A stretch of 64,000 nt of DNA, from positions 351,501 through 415,500 of the forward strand of contig JACVTC010000028.1 of assembly GCA_016946835.1 (NCBI GenBank), read 5' to 3'. The position numbers were made by a program, and so were the translations under genes. Below, in pieces: positions 45,597-57,130 of this stretch (position 1 is the stretch's first letter; each line of letters starts with the position of its first letter). Below the pieces are notes generated by a model that saw only the letters and a list, made by a program, of their open reading frames with translations, did no database searches and had not been told where the DNA came from. This stretch comes from Neocallimastix lanati (nom. inval.). Lineage: Eukaryota > Neocallimastigomycota > Neocallimastigomycetes > Neocallimastigales > Neocallimastigaceae.

Positions 45597-46440
45597 TTAA
45601 ACAACTACAGGTGGGTTCTGATTGTTTCTTGGTTCTTTAACTTTCCATCTGAAAATACCTGGGCAACAACAACAACAACAGAATAATAAAATTAAGCAAA
45701 CAAGTGTAAGAATAGGAACTGAGTAATATAAGAGAGAGCTTGTGTTTAATGGATTTAAGTGTTTGTAGGTACAAACAAAGTCTTTACATGTACCTGCACA
45801 TTCTCTATTAAAAGTACATGGTTCTTGTAAATATTTACCACATGCCATTAAACCACCATTATCTATACATTCATATAAAGTATTATCTCTGTTAATCATA
45901 CAGGAACCATTATTACAAATACCAGATAAACAATCTTCATTAACAGCACATTTTCTTGTTTGACATTTCTTATCTTCGAATTGTTTTTTGCTACAAGCTT
46001 CAACAATTAATCCTTTTTTATTATTTTCAAATCCATCAAGAGTAGTAATGTCAGTGAAAACTTTATCGATTTTTTCTTTACCGTAACTTTTTGGAATTAT
46101 ATAATTTGGATCACTTCTATCTACACAATTACCATTTCTTGGACAAATGTATGAATTTAAACCACCATTTCCACTATTTCCATTATTTCCATTATTTCCA
46201 TTATTTGAACTAAGTTGAGTCCTATAAATATGATATTAAAAACATTTTTGATTTAAATTTTAATATTACTTGTTATATATATTTTATTTTATTATTCTAA
46301 ATTATTAATTAATTTTATTTTTTCTTAACTTACAATTGATTATCATTAATATCACCCATAGTAACATTCATAGCACCAAATATACCATTAATTTGGACTA
46401 ATAAATATGTAAGTGTTATCAAAGCATAAAGTTTTGCCAT
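45597..46440 (-). CDS. Cys-rich, Dickkopf-like secreted/membrane-anchored protein, two exons
   Basis: Minus-strand exons are 46440-46334 and 46221-45597 (GT-AG), and the joined frame is 243 residues. Residues 1-22 (MAKLYALITLTYLLVQINGI) are a signal peptide. An NNG-rich linker follows (about 40-52). A cysteine-rich ectodomain has a CAVNEDCLSGICNNGSC motif and a second C-x-x-x-x-x-C-x-x-x-C set (CTFNRECAGTCKDFVC), resembling the Dickkopf N-terminal Cys-rich fold. A C-terminal membrane span (SVPILTLVCLILLF) runs straight into six consecutive cysteines and a short basic tail (RWKVKEPR...PPVVV). The topology is type I: the Cys-rich part is outside and the tail in the cytosol. From memory, anaerobic gut fungi have many such proteins of unknown function. 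The Cys run at the membrane edge is a plausible palmitoylation site. Confidence 0.85.
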
Positions 46441-47740
46441 TTCGATTATTTTTTGATTTTATTTTTTTTTTTTTTTCTACAAGTATTGATAAATTTGGAA
46501 TTAACGACGTATAAAAGTATACAATAAAAGTATAGTTTTTATTTAGTTTTAAATATATTTCTAGACTTTAAAGCTATTCGAATTTTTTTTTACTTAATAA
46601 ATAAATTTATAGAAACGAAGTTATAAATTTTAAATTTACTGCAGTAAAATACTAATAAATAATATAAATCTTTTTTCGAATTTTGGCTTAATTAAATATT
46701 ATTATTTAATTTTTAATATTTTAATCTTAATAAACCTTTTATTAATTTAATTTAATTTATTTTTTTTTTGTTTTTGTTTTTAATAACTATTTATAATTAT
46801 ATTTTCTAATATATTTGGTTTTCTTTGTTTTATAAAAAATAAAAATCACTAATTTTTCTTTTTTAAAAAAAAAAAATAAATTTGTCTTTCTTTAAAAAAT
46901 ATATTTTACTTTTTAAAAAAAATTTTTTTTTTCAATGTTTAACAAAAGAAAAAAAATACTTATTTATAATTAGAAATAAATAATTAAAAAAATAGTATTT
47001 AATAACTTTAAAAATAAGAGAAAAGTCGAATGCTTTTTTTGGCTTTTATTATGATATATTAATCCATATATTATTCAATAGAATATTTAATTAAATAATA
47101 AATTAAATTTTATATAACATATATAATATTATATTACATGCTATATATATTAGACTTTTCTTTTCTATTCTATTAAATAATTAAATAAATATATAGATAA
47201 TAAATAAATAAATAATAAATAATAAATTTTTTTTTTTAACGACCTTGTTATATCTTTATTAATTAAATAATTGAATAATAAATAATAAATAATAAATAAT
47301 AAATATTTAAATAATAAATAAATAAAAATAATTAAATAAATAATAAATAATTAAATAATTGAATGTTAAATAATAAATAATAAATATATAAATTGATTAA
47401 TTAAACAATAAATAATAAGTAATTAAATAATTGAATAATTAAATAAATAAAAATAAATAATAAATAATAAATAATTGAATAATTGAATAATTGAAAAATA
47501 AATAATAAATAATAAATAATAAATAATAAATAATAAATAATAAAAAATAATTGTAAAAAAGGGATTGATAAGAATTCTTTTGTTCCCTATAAAAAATATA
47601 TTTTATTATTAATTAAATATCTTGTAATTTATAAAATGGAACAGCAAAAGAATAAAAGAAGATTTTTATAGTAATGTGATATTAATAAGTTATATAATTT
47701 TATTATTGTTTTTTAATAAATCCTATATATATGTATATAT

Positions 47741-47772
<32 letters not shown>

Positions 47773-48747
47773 GAAAAAAAAAGAAAGAAAAGAAAAGAAC
47801 ATTACATTATTGTTTTTTTTTTTTTCCTTTTAATTATTTTTCTAATTATAATAATTATAATATTGATGTTATTATATAATTATTAAAAAACTTTAAATTT
47901 GAAATTTTGATTATTTAACCATTAATTATTTTTATTTTTTTCTTTTATTTTTTTTTTTTTTTTACAAAATTATTTATTATTTATTATTTATTATTTATTA
48001 TTTAATTATTTAATAGTTAATAAATAATATTTAATTATTTTATAATATATTTATAATATATTAATCTATTATACATCAAAAAAGGAAATTCCTCTAGTAT
48101 AAAAATCATTGATATGAGCAATAGAAAATTAAAAGAAAATAAAGTGAATATGTTAACTGCAAAAGATATTAAAAAGTAGTTAATTTGTGCTAAAAGTTAA
48201 TGGATTTATGAATTGGAATTACTTTTTTTTTTTTTTTTTAATTTAAATTTAATTAAATATCCATTTATTCTATCTATATTATTGGTTATTAAATATAATT
48301 TTAATATATTTTTATTATATTCTAAATTTAAATTATATAAGATTATAATAAAAAATAGAAATATATACAATATATTTGAAATTTTATTCCTTTAATATTA
48401 ATAACTATATAAACTTTAATTGGTGATCTTATAATAAGGTGATAGAAACTAAAACTATTCGAAAAAACTTCTATATATATTTATGATATATATATTTAGT
48501 TTAATATATCGTGTGAGGCGAGCATGTTTCTTAAATTCTAATAATAAATAAATAAATAATACATATTACATATATATTTAAAATGTAATAAGTAAATAAA
48601 TAATACATATTACATATATATTTAAAATGTAATTGTATATGTTATTAAGATAAATAAAACAAATAAGTAAAATAAATAAATAAATATTATAATTTAATTA
48701 TAAATTAATAAAACTATATCCACTTTTATAATAATAATAATGGTGGG
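46441..48747. other. Gene desert with AAT/AAAT-type repeats
   Basis: No supportable gene in about 2.3 kb. The first 300 bp contain the promoter of the Cys-rich gene. 47170-47550 is a degenerate AAATAAT array with AATAATTGAATAATTG variants. A purine run lies at 47740-47795. A duplicated ~45-bp segment (ACATATTACATATATATTTA, AAATGTAAT) occurs at about 48560-48590 and 48605-48635. Confidence 0.55.
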
Positions 48748-48984
48748 ACATTTCGCCAAGTGGCGCATTATTATTATGTTGCATTTCACCAGGTTGAATT
48801 TCAACAGTTGAAAATTATTATGAATAAATAAATAAAATAAATTAAAATATTATTAATGTTGATGTTATTTATTTTCTTAAAGTAAATATTTAAATGTTAA
48901 AAAAAAAAGGAATAGTTACATTTCGCCAAGTGTGACATATTAGTTAAAAGTTGCATTTTAATGACACGCCACTTGGCTAAATGC
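48748..48984. mobile_element. MITE-like element with ~20-bp terminal inverted repeats
   Basis: The left end (from about 48748) reads ACATTTCGCCAAGTGGCGC. The right end (to about 48984) read on the minus strand is GCATTTAGCCAAGTGGCG, a clear inverted pair with one or two differences. A second direct copy of the left motif (ACATTTCGCCAAGTGTGAC) lies inside at about 48918-48938. Each copy is followed 20-30 bp later by GTTGCATTT. There is no coding capacity, so if it moved it was non-autonomous and used a transposase from elsewhere. Target-site duplication is not clear because the flanks are simple AT. Confidence 0.6.
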
Positions 48985-49210
48985 AAATAAATAAATATCA
49001 GTTTAAAAATATTTATAATACAATATAAATATTATAAGTAATTACATACAAATTTTATTAAAATTAGTACTATTTTTTTTTTCGGAAAAATATTTATAAA
49101 CAGTATTTATATGTAAACTTTTTTTTAATTACATAAAAATTATTGTAAAATGATTTATATTATATAATACAATAAATTAATTATAATAAAATTATTATTA
49201 TTATTATACA

Positions 49211-49764
49211 ATGAACTCTAATAGACCTAATGAAGTTTTAAGTACCAAAATAACTGGAACTTTGACACCTTTACATATTGCTTGTTGTAATGGACGTAGA
49301 AGTACATTAAAATTATTAATTAATTATGGAGCAGATATTAAAGTAAAAAATAATAATGGTGAAATTCCATTTTTTTTTTCACTTGTAAATATACACCGTT
49401 TTACTGGACAGCAGAAATGTTAATTAAAAATAATGCAAATCCGTTTACTAAAGATAATGAAAATGATTCAGTATTATATTCATATTCTAAACATATAGCT
49501 ACTTGTGAAGATTATATGAATAGACTTAAAATATTAGTTTTTTTACTTAAAATAGGATTTGATATAAATGAAACAAATAAAGATGGAAGAACTCCATTAA
49601 TGGAATTATGTTGCTTCGATGAATCTTATCCAGTATATTATTACATAAGGCATGGATCAAATATATATATAAAAGATAGGGATGGAAATACAACACTATC
49701 AATTGCACAATCATTAAATAATAAAAAAGTAGAAAAATATTTAATTGAACATGGTGCTTTATGA
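49211..49764 (+). pseudogene. Small ankyrin-repeat gene split by a frameshift at a T-run
   Basis: The first frame (49211 on) reads TPLHIACCNGRRSTLKLLIN, then YGADIKVKNNNGEIPFFFS, and becomes non-ankyrin after a run of ten T at 49370-49379. The second frame (to 49764) gives further good repeats: EMLIKNNANPFTKDN, INETNKDGRTPLMELCC, HGSNIYIKDRDGNTTLSIAQ, and ends VEKYLIEHGAL. The two frames differ by one register, and repeat continuity is kept if one base is added or lost in the T-run. The whole would be about 184 residues and five ankyrin units. It is either a young pseudogene or a homopolymer sequencing error in a real gene. Unlike the large ankyrin genes, the repeats here are of ordinary length. 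Confidence 0.7.
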
Positions 49765-50159
49765 AAATTTTATAATTATAGTAAAAATAAAAAATAATTT
49801 AATTTTTTTTTATAATTTATTCACTCCCAATAATAATAATTGTTAAGTATTAGCTATATTATACATTAAAAGCATTAATAGAACATAATAAGCCACACTA
49901 TAAATAAATTAATTATTAGATAATTATAAACTATAAATCTGTAATATTCTCTTTCATATTCACATAAATAAAAATTAAATAAATAATGTATATTAAAGTC
50001 ACACTTATCTAATGAGCTATAAGCAATAAAAATACTAGAATAAAATATAAAAAACTTTTTACAAATTAACTGTTAAAGAAAATATTTAAAAATTTTCAAA
50101 TTTTAAATTATTGAAATTAGATTTTAAAAGTAAAATTTCAAATTTAAATTATATTAAAT
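49765..50159. other. Non-coding spacer downstream of the small ankyrin gene
   Basis: No gene or clear repeat is seen. Composition is slightly less A/T-extreme than other spacers and may include old decayed sequence. Confidence 0.45.
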
Positions 50160-51130
50160 TCCATAATTTTCAAATTCCAAAATGGAAAATAACAATCTAA
50201 AATATTAAAGAAAATAAGCAAATGAAAAACTTTTCAAGAGAAAAGCTTATGACATGATCAACAAATCAGTATTTAATTATCAAAACTTCCAATTAACCAA
50301 GGAATATTTCCCTAGATCCTAGATGGTAAAAAACAAAGACCCTTAAATGTCATCTAACGGTTATAGGTCTCATAGAATTTATAAACAATAAATTAAATCT
50401 TGAAAAAATGGATGGAAATGAATAAGTAAAATTGTATTACCCTATATATACAGTCTATGAAATGTCAAAACCACTAGGAATTTATACAGTTTGGACCATC
50501 AAAATTATTTCAAATTAAAACTTTAGAAGTCGAAAACAATGGTATTAAATTATATATGGATAAATTATTTATTTAATCTTTAGGAAAAGGAATCTAAAAG
50601 ATGTGGAAAAAAGAAAATTCGATGAAAAAAAAAAATATTTTTAAAAATATATTTTATTGAAAAGTGCAAAAGTATATAAAGGACTGATTATAATAGCCAA
50701 TCCACACAAAATCTTTCTGTCAATAGAGTTATAAACGATAAATTATCATATGAATTTAATAATTATTCTTACAATAGCAAAGAAAAAAAATAAATAAATA
50801 CTGTCATATTTGTCACAGACACAATTATACTACCAATGAACGCTTCTTAAACCCAAGAAGAAAAAAAATATAATAAAAGAAATAAGAATCTCCCTAAAAA
50901 AATACAAAATATCAATTCATCAAAAAAAAGGAAAAAAGAAAAAAAAAAAAAAAAAAAAAAAAAAAGATAAATATTGTCATATTTGTCATAGATATAGAAT
51001 GAACTAAAAATACTGAAGAATTGGACAATTCAGATGATCTAAGCATCATATAATAGCTTTAATTATTATGTAATTTTTTTTTCGAATGAATGTGAAGTTT
51101 TGATACCAAATAGTCCTACATTAAAAACAA
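50160..51130 (+). mobile_element. Possible retroelement gag remnant (zinc-knuckle-like)
   Basis: A plus-strand scrap near 50790-50860 (YCHICHRHNYTTN) looks like the zinc-knuckle end of a retroelement gag or a related protein. A second, partial copy of the same DNA (TGTCATATTTGTCA, about 50968-50990) follows after an A-run. Other protein-like scraps precede and follow it. The element looks old and heavily broken. The family is uncertain, perhaps Ty3/gypsy given the fragment 500 bp further on, although that one lies on the other strand. Confidence 0.3.
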
Positions 51131-51275
51131 GAAATTTCGTTTTATTGAAAAAAATGTATTATTAATTTATTAAATAATAAAATAAAATATTATTTATTAT
51201 CAATTAGTCCTCGTAATAATTCAAATTACATAATAACTAATCAATTGATAAAAGCACAAAGAAAAATTAATATTT

Positions 51276-51377
51276 CTTTGGTAAGTTTAGTCAGGTTCTT
51301 GACAAGCTCTTCAGTTCTGGTAACTTCAACACTTGAAGGAATTTCTGGTGAACGTCTGGGATTAAAACCATCACTTG

Positions 51378-51380
<3 letters not shown>
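51276..51380 (-). pseudogene. Coding-like exon remnant, unrecognised
   Basis: The minus strand from about 51376 reads SDGFNPRRSPEIPSSVEV, then TRTEELVKNLTKLTKEI. A poly-T tract and an AG precede it, exactly like an intron acceptor here. GC content is raised. No neighbouring exon could be linked. It may belong to a decayed host gene or to the retroelement debris around it; I cannot decide which. Confidence 0.35.
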
Positions 51381-51408
<28 letters not shown>

Positions 51409-51539
51409 TTAAGAATTGATTGATTCTTGTATTGAATTATTGTAACTGAATTCTGCTAAGTAGAGATAATCAATGCTTTATTTAGGCATCAGAAGATCAA
51501 TTAAATTTTGTATTTTTTTTTTTTCTTAAAAGTATATTG

Positions 51540-51740
51540 AGAGGAGTTGACAGAGCTTAGCAAAACCGGGTAATAAAGCGTCTATAATAATTCTGTAAGA
51601 CCAAGAAATGACTGTAATTCTTTCGTGTTAGTGGGAGGAGACCATTTCTAAAGTAATAGAAGAAACTTTTTTTTTTTTTTTTAGGATCCATGAAAATGCC
51701 TTCAGTATAATAGTCTGTTCAATTTTCATCATTATGAAAA
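51540..51740 (-). mobile_element. Ty3/gypsy-type pol fragment (end of reverse transcriptase)
   Basis: The minus strand carries SPTNTKELQSFLGLTE, the hallmark W-x-x-P-x-x-x-K-x-x-x-x-FLGL-x-x-YYR-x-FI region between RT and RNase H of Ty3/gypsy elements, with the usual preceding segment just upstream. Only about 200 bp is recognisable. It is an old, broken fragment with several breaks. No LTRs are seen. Confidence 0.65.
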
Positions 51741-51829
51741 ATAAAAAGAACACTGATGAATATTATTATCATTTTCTTTACTATTATAATCAATAATAAA
51801 TATTAAATGATAATTTATTATTATCTGTT

Positions 51830-52430
51830 TTCTTAAATTCTACTCTTTACTCTTTTGACATTTTTACACAGTGTATTTTATATGAAGATTCGTTGTCTTT
51901 ATTGTAATTACTAGACTCTTTACTTGTTTCTTCCCATTATTTATCCATTATTTTTTTTTTTTTTTTTTTTTTTTAGATACATCTTTATCATTATTAATAT
52001 CTATATTTTCTAATTCTACATTATCAATACTGGATAATAATGGATAATAAATGATTTAAATTTATTATCTAATTCTGTGTGTTCTGTAGAATAATGAATA
52101 TTCATATGATCAAAATTAAAATCAAAATGTTCAATTTCATTATTGTCTTTGATATTATATGGTTTAATATATATATTACTATTTTTTATTGTATTGAATT
52201 TTTTTTTTTTTTTTTTTTTTTTTAATTTTATTTTATTTTATTTTGTTTTATTTTATTTTATTTTCATCATTATATGCATCAAAATTTCTCTAAATAGTAA
52301 ATCATAGCCATTTTCATACAATTATAGGAATTTTTCTACTCATTCTTCTTCACCTTTTAAATTTTATAAACTAGGAATTATTTCATTAATTCCATTATAT
52401 GATTCTTTTCCATTATTCAAAAAATAAAAT
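51830..52430 (-). pseudogene. Decayed coding remnant of unrecognised family
   Basis: Minus-strand segments with clear protein-like composition lie between 52430 and 51830: GKESYNGINEIIPSL near 52400, LYENGYDLLFREI near 52310, KPYNIKDNNEIEHFDFNFDH near 52160-52100, and STEHTELDNKFKSFI. They are interrupted, and long T-runs separate them. The family is not recognised. Position next to the gypsy fragment leaves open that it belongs to a mobile element. Confidence 0.35.
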
Positions 52431-53345
52431 AAAATAAAATAAAATAAAATAAAATAAAATAAAATAAAATAAAATGAATAGTAGAAACATAAATATAAGT
52501 ACAGATTGAATAAAATAAAATAAAATAAAATAAAATAAAATAAAATAAAATAAAATAAAATAAAATAAAATAAAATAAAATAAAATAAAATAAAATAAAA
52601 TAAAATAAAATAAAATAAAATAAAATAAAATAAAATAAAATAAAATAAAATAAAATAAAATAAAATAAAATAAAATAAAATAAAATAAAATAAAATAAAA
52701 TAAAATAAAATAAAATAAAATAAAATAAAATAAAATAAAATAAAATAAAATAAAATAAAATAAAATAAAATAAAATAAAATAAAATAAAATAAAATAAAA
52801 TAAATAGTAGAATATTAAATATGAAATACAGATTGAATAAAATAAAATAAAATAAAATAAAATAAAATAAAATAAAATAAAATAAAATAAATAGTAGAAT
52901 ATTCAATATGAAGTACAGATTGAATAAAATAAAATAAAATAAAATAAAATAAAATAAAATAAAATAAAATAAAATAAAATAAAATAAAATAAAATAAAAT
53001 AAAATAAAATAAAATAAAATAAAATAAAATAAAATAAAATAAAATAAAATAAAATAAAATAAAATAAAATAAAATAAAATAAAATAAAATAAAATAAAAT
53101 AAAATAAAATAAAATAAAATAAAATAAAATAAAATAAAATAAAATAAAATAAAATAAAATAAAATAAAATAAAATAAAATAAAATAAAATAAAATAAAAT
53201 AAAATAAAATAAAATAAAATAAAATAAAATAAAATAAAATAAAATAAAATAAAATAAAATAAAATAAAATAAAATAAAATAAAATAAAATAAAATAAAAT
53301 AAAATAAAATAAAATAAAATAAAATAAATAACAAAATAAACAAAA
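52421..53345 (+). repeat. ~900-bp (AAAAT)n satellite with three interspersed cores
   Basis: Three long, almost perfect TAAAA pentanucleotide arrays (up to about 400 bp uninterrupted, 52928-53328) are separated by cores at about 52476-52511, 52803-52838 and 52890-52922. These cores read like ATAGTAGAATATTCAATATG, AAGTACAGATTGAA. It is the same compound unit as at 4.07-4.87 kb and in intron 2 of the giant gene, but with much longer pentanucleotide runs. Open frames here are repeat translations. Confidence 0.95.
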
Positions 53346-53396
53346 TAAAATAAAAAAAAAATTAATTTTTTTAAATAATTATTAAATTTATCATTT

Positions 53397-53960
53397 TTAT
53401 TCGAATTCTTTTGCCAAACTTTCGCCTTCTTTATCAGCTGTTAAAATTGCAAATGCTAAAACAACGGCAAATTCTTCGATTTGACTGGATTTCTTTGATT
53501 TAAAAATATTTTTAAATGCTTTTTCCATGATTGAATTTTCCTCCTCATCTCCATTTTCTACTTTGTCTTCTTTTGTCATGAATAGTATTAGAAAATAATT
53601 GAATAACTTCAGAATTTAAGGAGGTATCATCATTTTAGTAAAAAATTTCAAAATCGTTTAAAGACTTAAGTTCTTTTAATCATTATTTATGTGTTATCAA
53701 TGTCATCTCTATTTCATCTAATTCATTCAATTTTTTACATAAATTATTAAATAGCTAATTTTGGTTCCTTTTACATCAAATGATCGTAATTCGAGTTTGG
53801 TTAACTTTTGCAATGATTAGCTAATATTTTTTTTAATTATTTTTTTTTTTTTTAAGTACCTTTATTATAACATCGATTACGAATCACCTTGTTTTTAATT
53901 CCTCAAATTTCAAAAATCGTCTAGTTTCACCATATTTACTTTCATGTAATCTAGGAAAAT
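53397..53960 (-). pseudogene. Leucine-rich-repeat-like gene remnant with a 60-codon open end
   Basis: The minus strand shows LRR-like pieces in shifting frames: KLTKLELRSFDVKGTKIS near 53810-53760, LCKKLNELDEIEMTLITH near 53740-53690, and LKELKSLNDFEIF near 53680-53640. These are followed by an open 60-codon stretch (53579-53397, MTKEDKVENGDEEENSIMEK ... ESLAKEFE). That stretch could be the C-terminal end of the same gene in another frame or a small separate ORF. There are several stops and frame changes (for example after FEIFY), so it is a pseudogene or has unrecognised introns. Confidence 0.4.
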
Positions 53961-54229
53961 TCAACACGTAATTCTTACAAATCATTTATATCCGTTTCAC
54001 GTTTATTTATTTATTTTTTTTTTTTTTCATTATCATAATATCTTGAATCTGTATATTTTATTATATAATCATTAGTAATACTATTATTATTTTTGTTAAT
54101 AAATTGATCACTTTTTCAAAGGATTCCTTTTTATTAGTAAAAATATCGATCATAAATTTATATTATTATAATGAATATAAAAATAATTAATATTATAAAT
54201 ATAATATTTGTTAATTTTTTTTTTTTTTC

Positions 54230-54260
<31 letters not shown>

Positions 54261-54769
54261 TAAATAAAAAATAAAAATAATTTTTATTTGGCTAGCTTTA
54301 ATACCTTTATATTTGAATATATATTTATATATTATAATATTATATGCAATTTAAACAATAATCTTTTGGATTGTATTGTTCAATTATTCTTTCAATTTTA
54401 ATTAATAATAAAAATTTTATATAGTCCATATTTTTATTGTATTAATTCCAAATAAATCAATAAGTAAGATATTGCTAAGTCATTATTATACTTTGTTTTT
54501 TAAATTAAGTAATATTGATTTTCATTGTATAGTCAAATATAATTATTATTCAAAGTTATTTTGATTGCTGACCTGTCTTACTGTTATATCGGCATTGACA
54601 CTCTTAGTATTATTATGTTTAAACCTATTAAATAACTATCGTTACCATCACGAATAGGGTTTCTATAGATGTTTATATTCATAGGGTTACTTCTATTCCT
54701 TTAAAGTATTATTATTTACTCCTACAGTTTTAAGACTAAAAAGTAATTTCTTCTCATATTGGTTTCTAT

Positions 54770-54803
<34 letters not shown>

Positions 54804-55439
54804 TTTTATTTATTTTTATTTTTTTAATTTTACTGTTTTAAACTTAAATTGTATTTTTAAGAAATTATTGTTCTTGTTTTTTTTTTTTTTTTAATTTTAT
54901 TTTTATTTATTTTATTTTATTTTTTAAAATATATATATATATATATATATATTAATAACTAAAAAAATCTAAAATATATGAATACGTTTATTTTTTTTTA
55001 TTTAGTATTATTTCTATTTTTAAAAATTATTTGTATTAATGAAAAAATATATATTATTATTAAATAGATAAAATAATATATTTTTATTATTTTTTATAAA
55101 TATTTACTTTTTAATTATATCTATTGTGAAATGCTTAATCGCAGCCACCATAAACAAAAAATTTAAAAAGGTGTATATAAAATAAAAATTTATATTATAT
55201 TACATAATTTGATATTTTGATATGATTTTTATTATTATATCCACCAACAAAAAAAAAATAATAATAATAAAAAATAAAAATAACAATAGAAAAAAATAAT
55301 AACAATAAAAAAAAGGGCATAATTATTAATTTAATATAATGCTTTTATCTTTATTTTTCAATTAATTTGATTATTTTTTATTTATTTACTAACAAAAATA
55401 CAACTTTTTTTTTTTATTTATTTTATATTATTTTATTAT
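53961..55439. other. Non-coding AT-rich region
   Basis: No gene is supported. T-runs lie at 54214-54227, 54771-54800 and 54878-54891, with (AT)n blocks at 54237-54260 and 54929-54951. The segment 54560-54730 is richer in GC and may be decayed sequence, but gives no protein signal I trust. Confidence 0.5.
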
Positions 55440-56006
55440 TTATTTTATTTTGCTTGCAATAGTTTTAATAACTTTAGCTGGATTTCCACCAACGATAGTG
55501 TTAGCTAAAACATCTTTGACAACAACAGAACCACCAGCAATTACAGCATTATCTCCAATGGTAACACCCGGCATAATAGAAGCACAACCACCGATCCATA
55601 CATTATTACCAATTTTAACTCCCTTACATTGAAGAGCATATCTATTATTTAAATCATGATTAACTGTAAATATTGAAACACGAGGTCCAATTTGAACATT
55701 ATTACCAAAGGTAATACCACCAAGAGTCATTGCAGTAAAGTTATGATTAATGAAAACATTTTTTCCAAAAGTAACTTGTCTTGGAACATCAATTTGACAA
55801 GGAGTATAAATAGTAACATCTTTTTCTGGGAATTTACCTTGGAAAAGATCATTGAATCTTTCTTTTAATTTCTCTGGAGTTGGTTCTGTATGATTTAAAT
55901 GATATAAAGATACATTAGCACGATTAAGTTCTTCAATTACAGGTTTGTAATCTTCTGAAGTCATATCAACGGTTTCACCGTTCTTTAATCTTTGAAAAAC
56001 ATCCAT
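55440..56006 (-). CDS. Maltose/galactoside O-acetyltransferase family (left-handed beta-helix) enzyme
   Basis: Single-exon gene of 188 residues, the normal length for the Maa/LacA/NodL family (about 183-203). These enzymes transfer acetyl from acetyl-CoA to a sugar hydroxyl, usually as cytosolic trimers. Residues 1-60 form the maltose-acetyltransferase N-terminal helices. From about 62 the hexapeptide repeats build the left-handed beta-helix ([43 protein letters not shown]). The catalytic histidine is H117 in VNHDL, and NPAKVIK closes the acetyl-CoA site. GC content and lack of introns contrast with neighbours and fit acquisition from bacteria, a recurrent pattern in gut fungi. I do not claim the exact sugar, so no symbol is given. 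Confidence 0.92.
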   Translation of the reverse strand: MDVFQRLKNGETVDMTSEDYKPVIEELNRANVSLYHLNHTEPTPEKLKERFNDLFQGKFPEKDVTIYTPCQIDVPRQVTFGKNVFINHNFTAMTLGGITFGNNVQIGPRVSIFTVNHDLNNRYALQCKGVKIGNNVWIGGCASIMPGVTIGDNAVIAGGSVVVKDVLANTIVGGNPAKVIKTIASKIK

Positions 56007-56709
56007 CTTCTATTTTTAAAATTTAAACTTAATAATACTTTTTATTTTTATTATAAATAAATGAAAGTATATAAAAACATATGATACTTTTTTTACTATT
56101 TTATATTTTTTTTATTCCTATTTATAATATAATCATTTAAACAATACTTTAATATTCATCAAAATACCAATCAAAATAAAAGATGTAAAGTTTTATCTTT
56201 TTTTTTTAATTAAATAAAATTTTTTCAAATATATGCGGATTTTAAAATATATATATTTGAAAACACCGCCTTTACAATTATTATAATTTTAATATATATT
56301 CTGCTTTTCCTAATTCTATTATATAGTATGTAACATGACCTTATATATCTTTTATATATACATATATATACAATGTAATAATAAATTATGATATATCATT
56401 TAACTGTAAAAATTTTATTAATATATTATTAATATATTATTAATATATTCATTAATATATTTAAAATTAATATATTTCAAATTAATTTATATTTATTCCG
56501 TAATTCTGATTTGGTTTCTCTAAAAATTCAATTGAAAATATTTATTATAAATATCATATAATATAAAGAAAATATTAATTATATAAACTATTAGAAGCTT
56601 ATTATTACTTTTTATGATATTTCCTACATATTTTGGAAAAGATACTATATTTAAAATATTATTCCAGAAAAAAAAAATTATAATAATTATAAAATGTAAT
56701 ATAAATAAC

Positions 56710-56776
<67 letters not shown>

Positions 56777-57130
56777 TGTATTATAAATAAAAAAAAAAAA
56801 AAAAAGTAAATATACTTTTTTATTTTATTTTATTTTTTTTTTAATTGATAGATTGCAAATTATCTTTATTTATTACTATTTTAATTAATACATTAAATAA
56901 CTTTTTTATATTTATATTATAGTTTATATATAATACAAAATAAAAATTAAATATGTTTATTGAAATAATTACAAAAAATAAAGTAATAATAATAAAAATA
57001 ATAATGTATTATTTATTTTATTAAAATAGATATAACCATACAACAAAAATTAAATAATTAAGAGTAAAAAAAATGATATTTTATATCATTTCATTTACTG
57101 TTGTTGTTCTTTTATCATAGATTTCTTTAT
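56007..57130. other. Intergenic region with (AAT)n microsatellite
   Basis: No gene is seen. An (AAT)n block of about 22 copies lies at 56710-56773. The left part contains the promoter of the acetyltransferase gene. Confidence 0.6.

Noticed and set aside
48120-48178. Short frame MSNRKLKENKVNMLTAKDIKK
   Set aside because: Only about 20 codons, no splice partner found, composition close to random AT DNA.
52364-53343. Minus-strand ORFs of 180 and 146 codons with repeating ILFYF
   Set aside because: Translation of the (AAAAT)n satellite; no protein-like variation. The same applies to 4406-4639 and 18791-19264.
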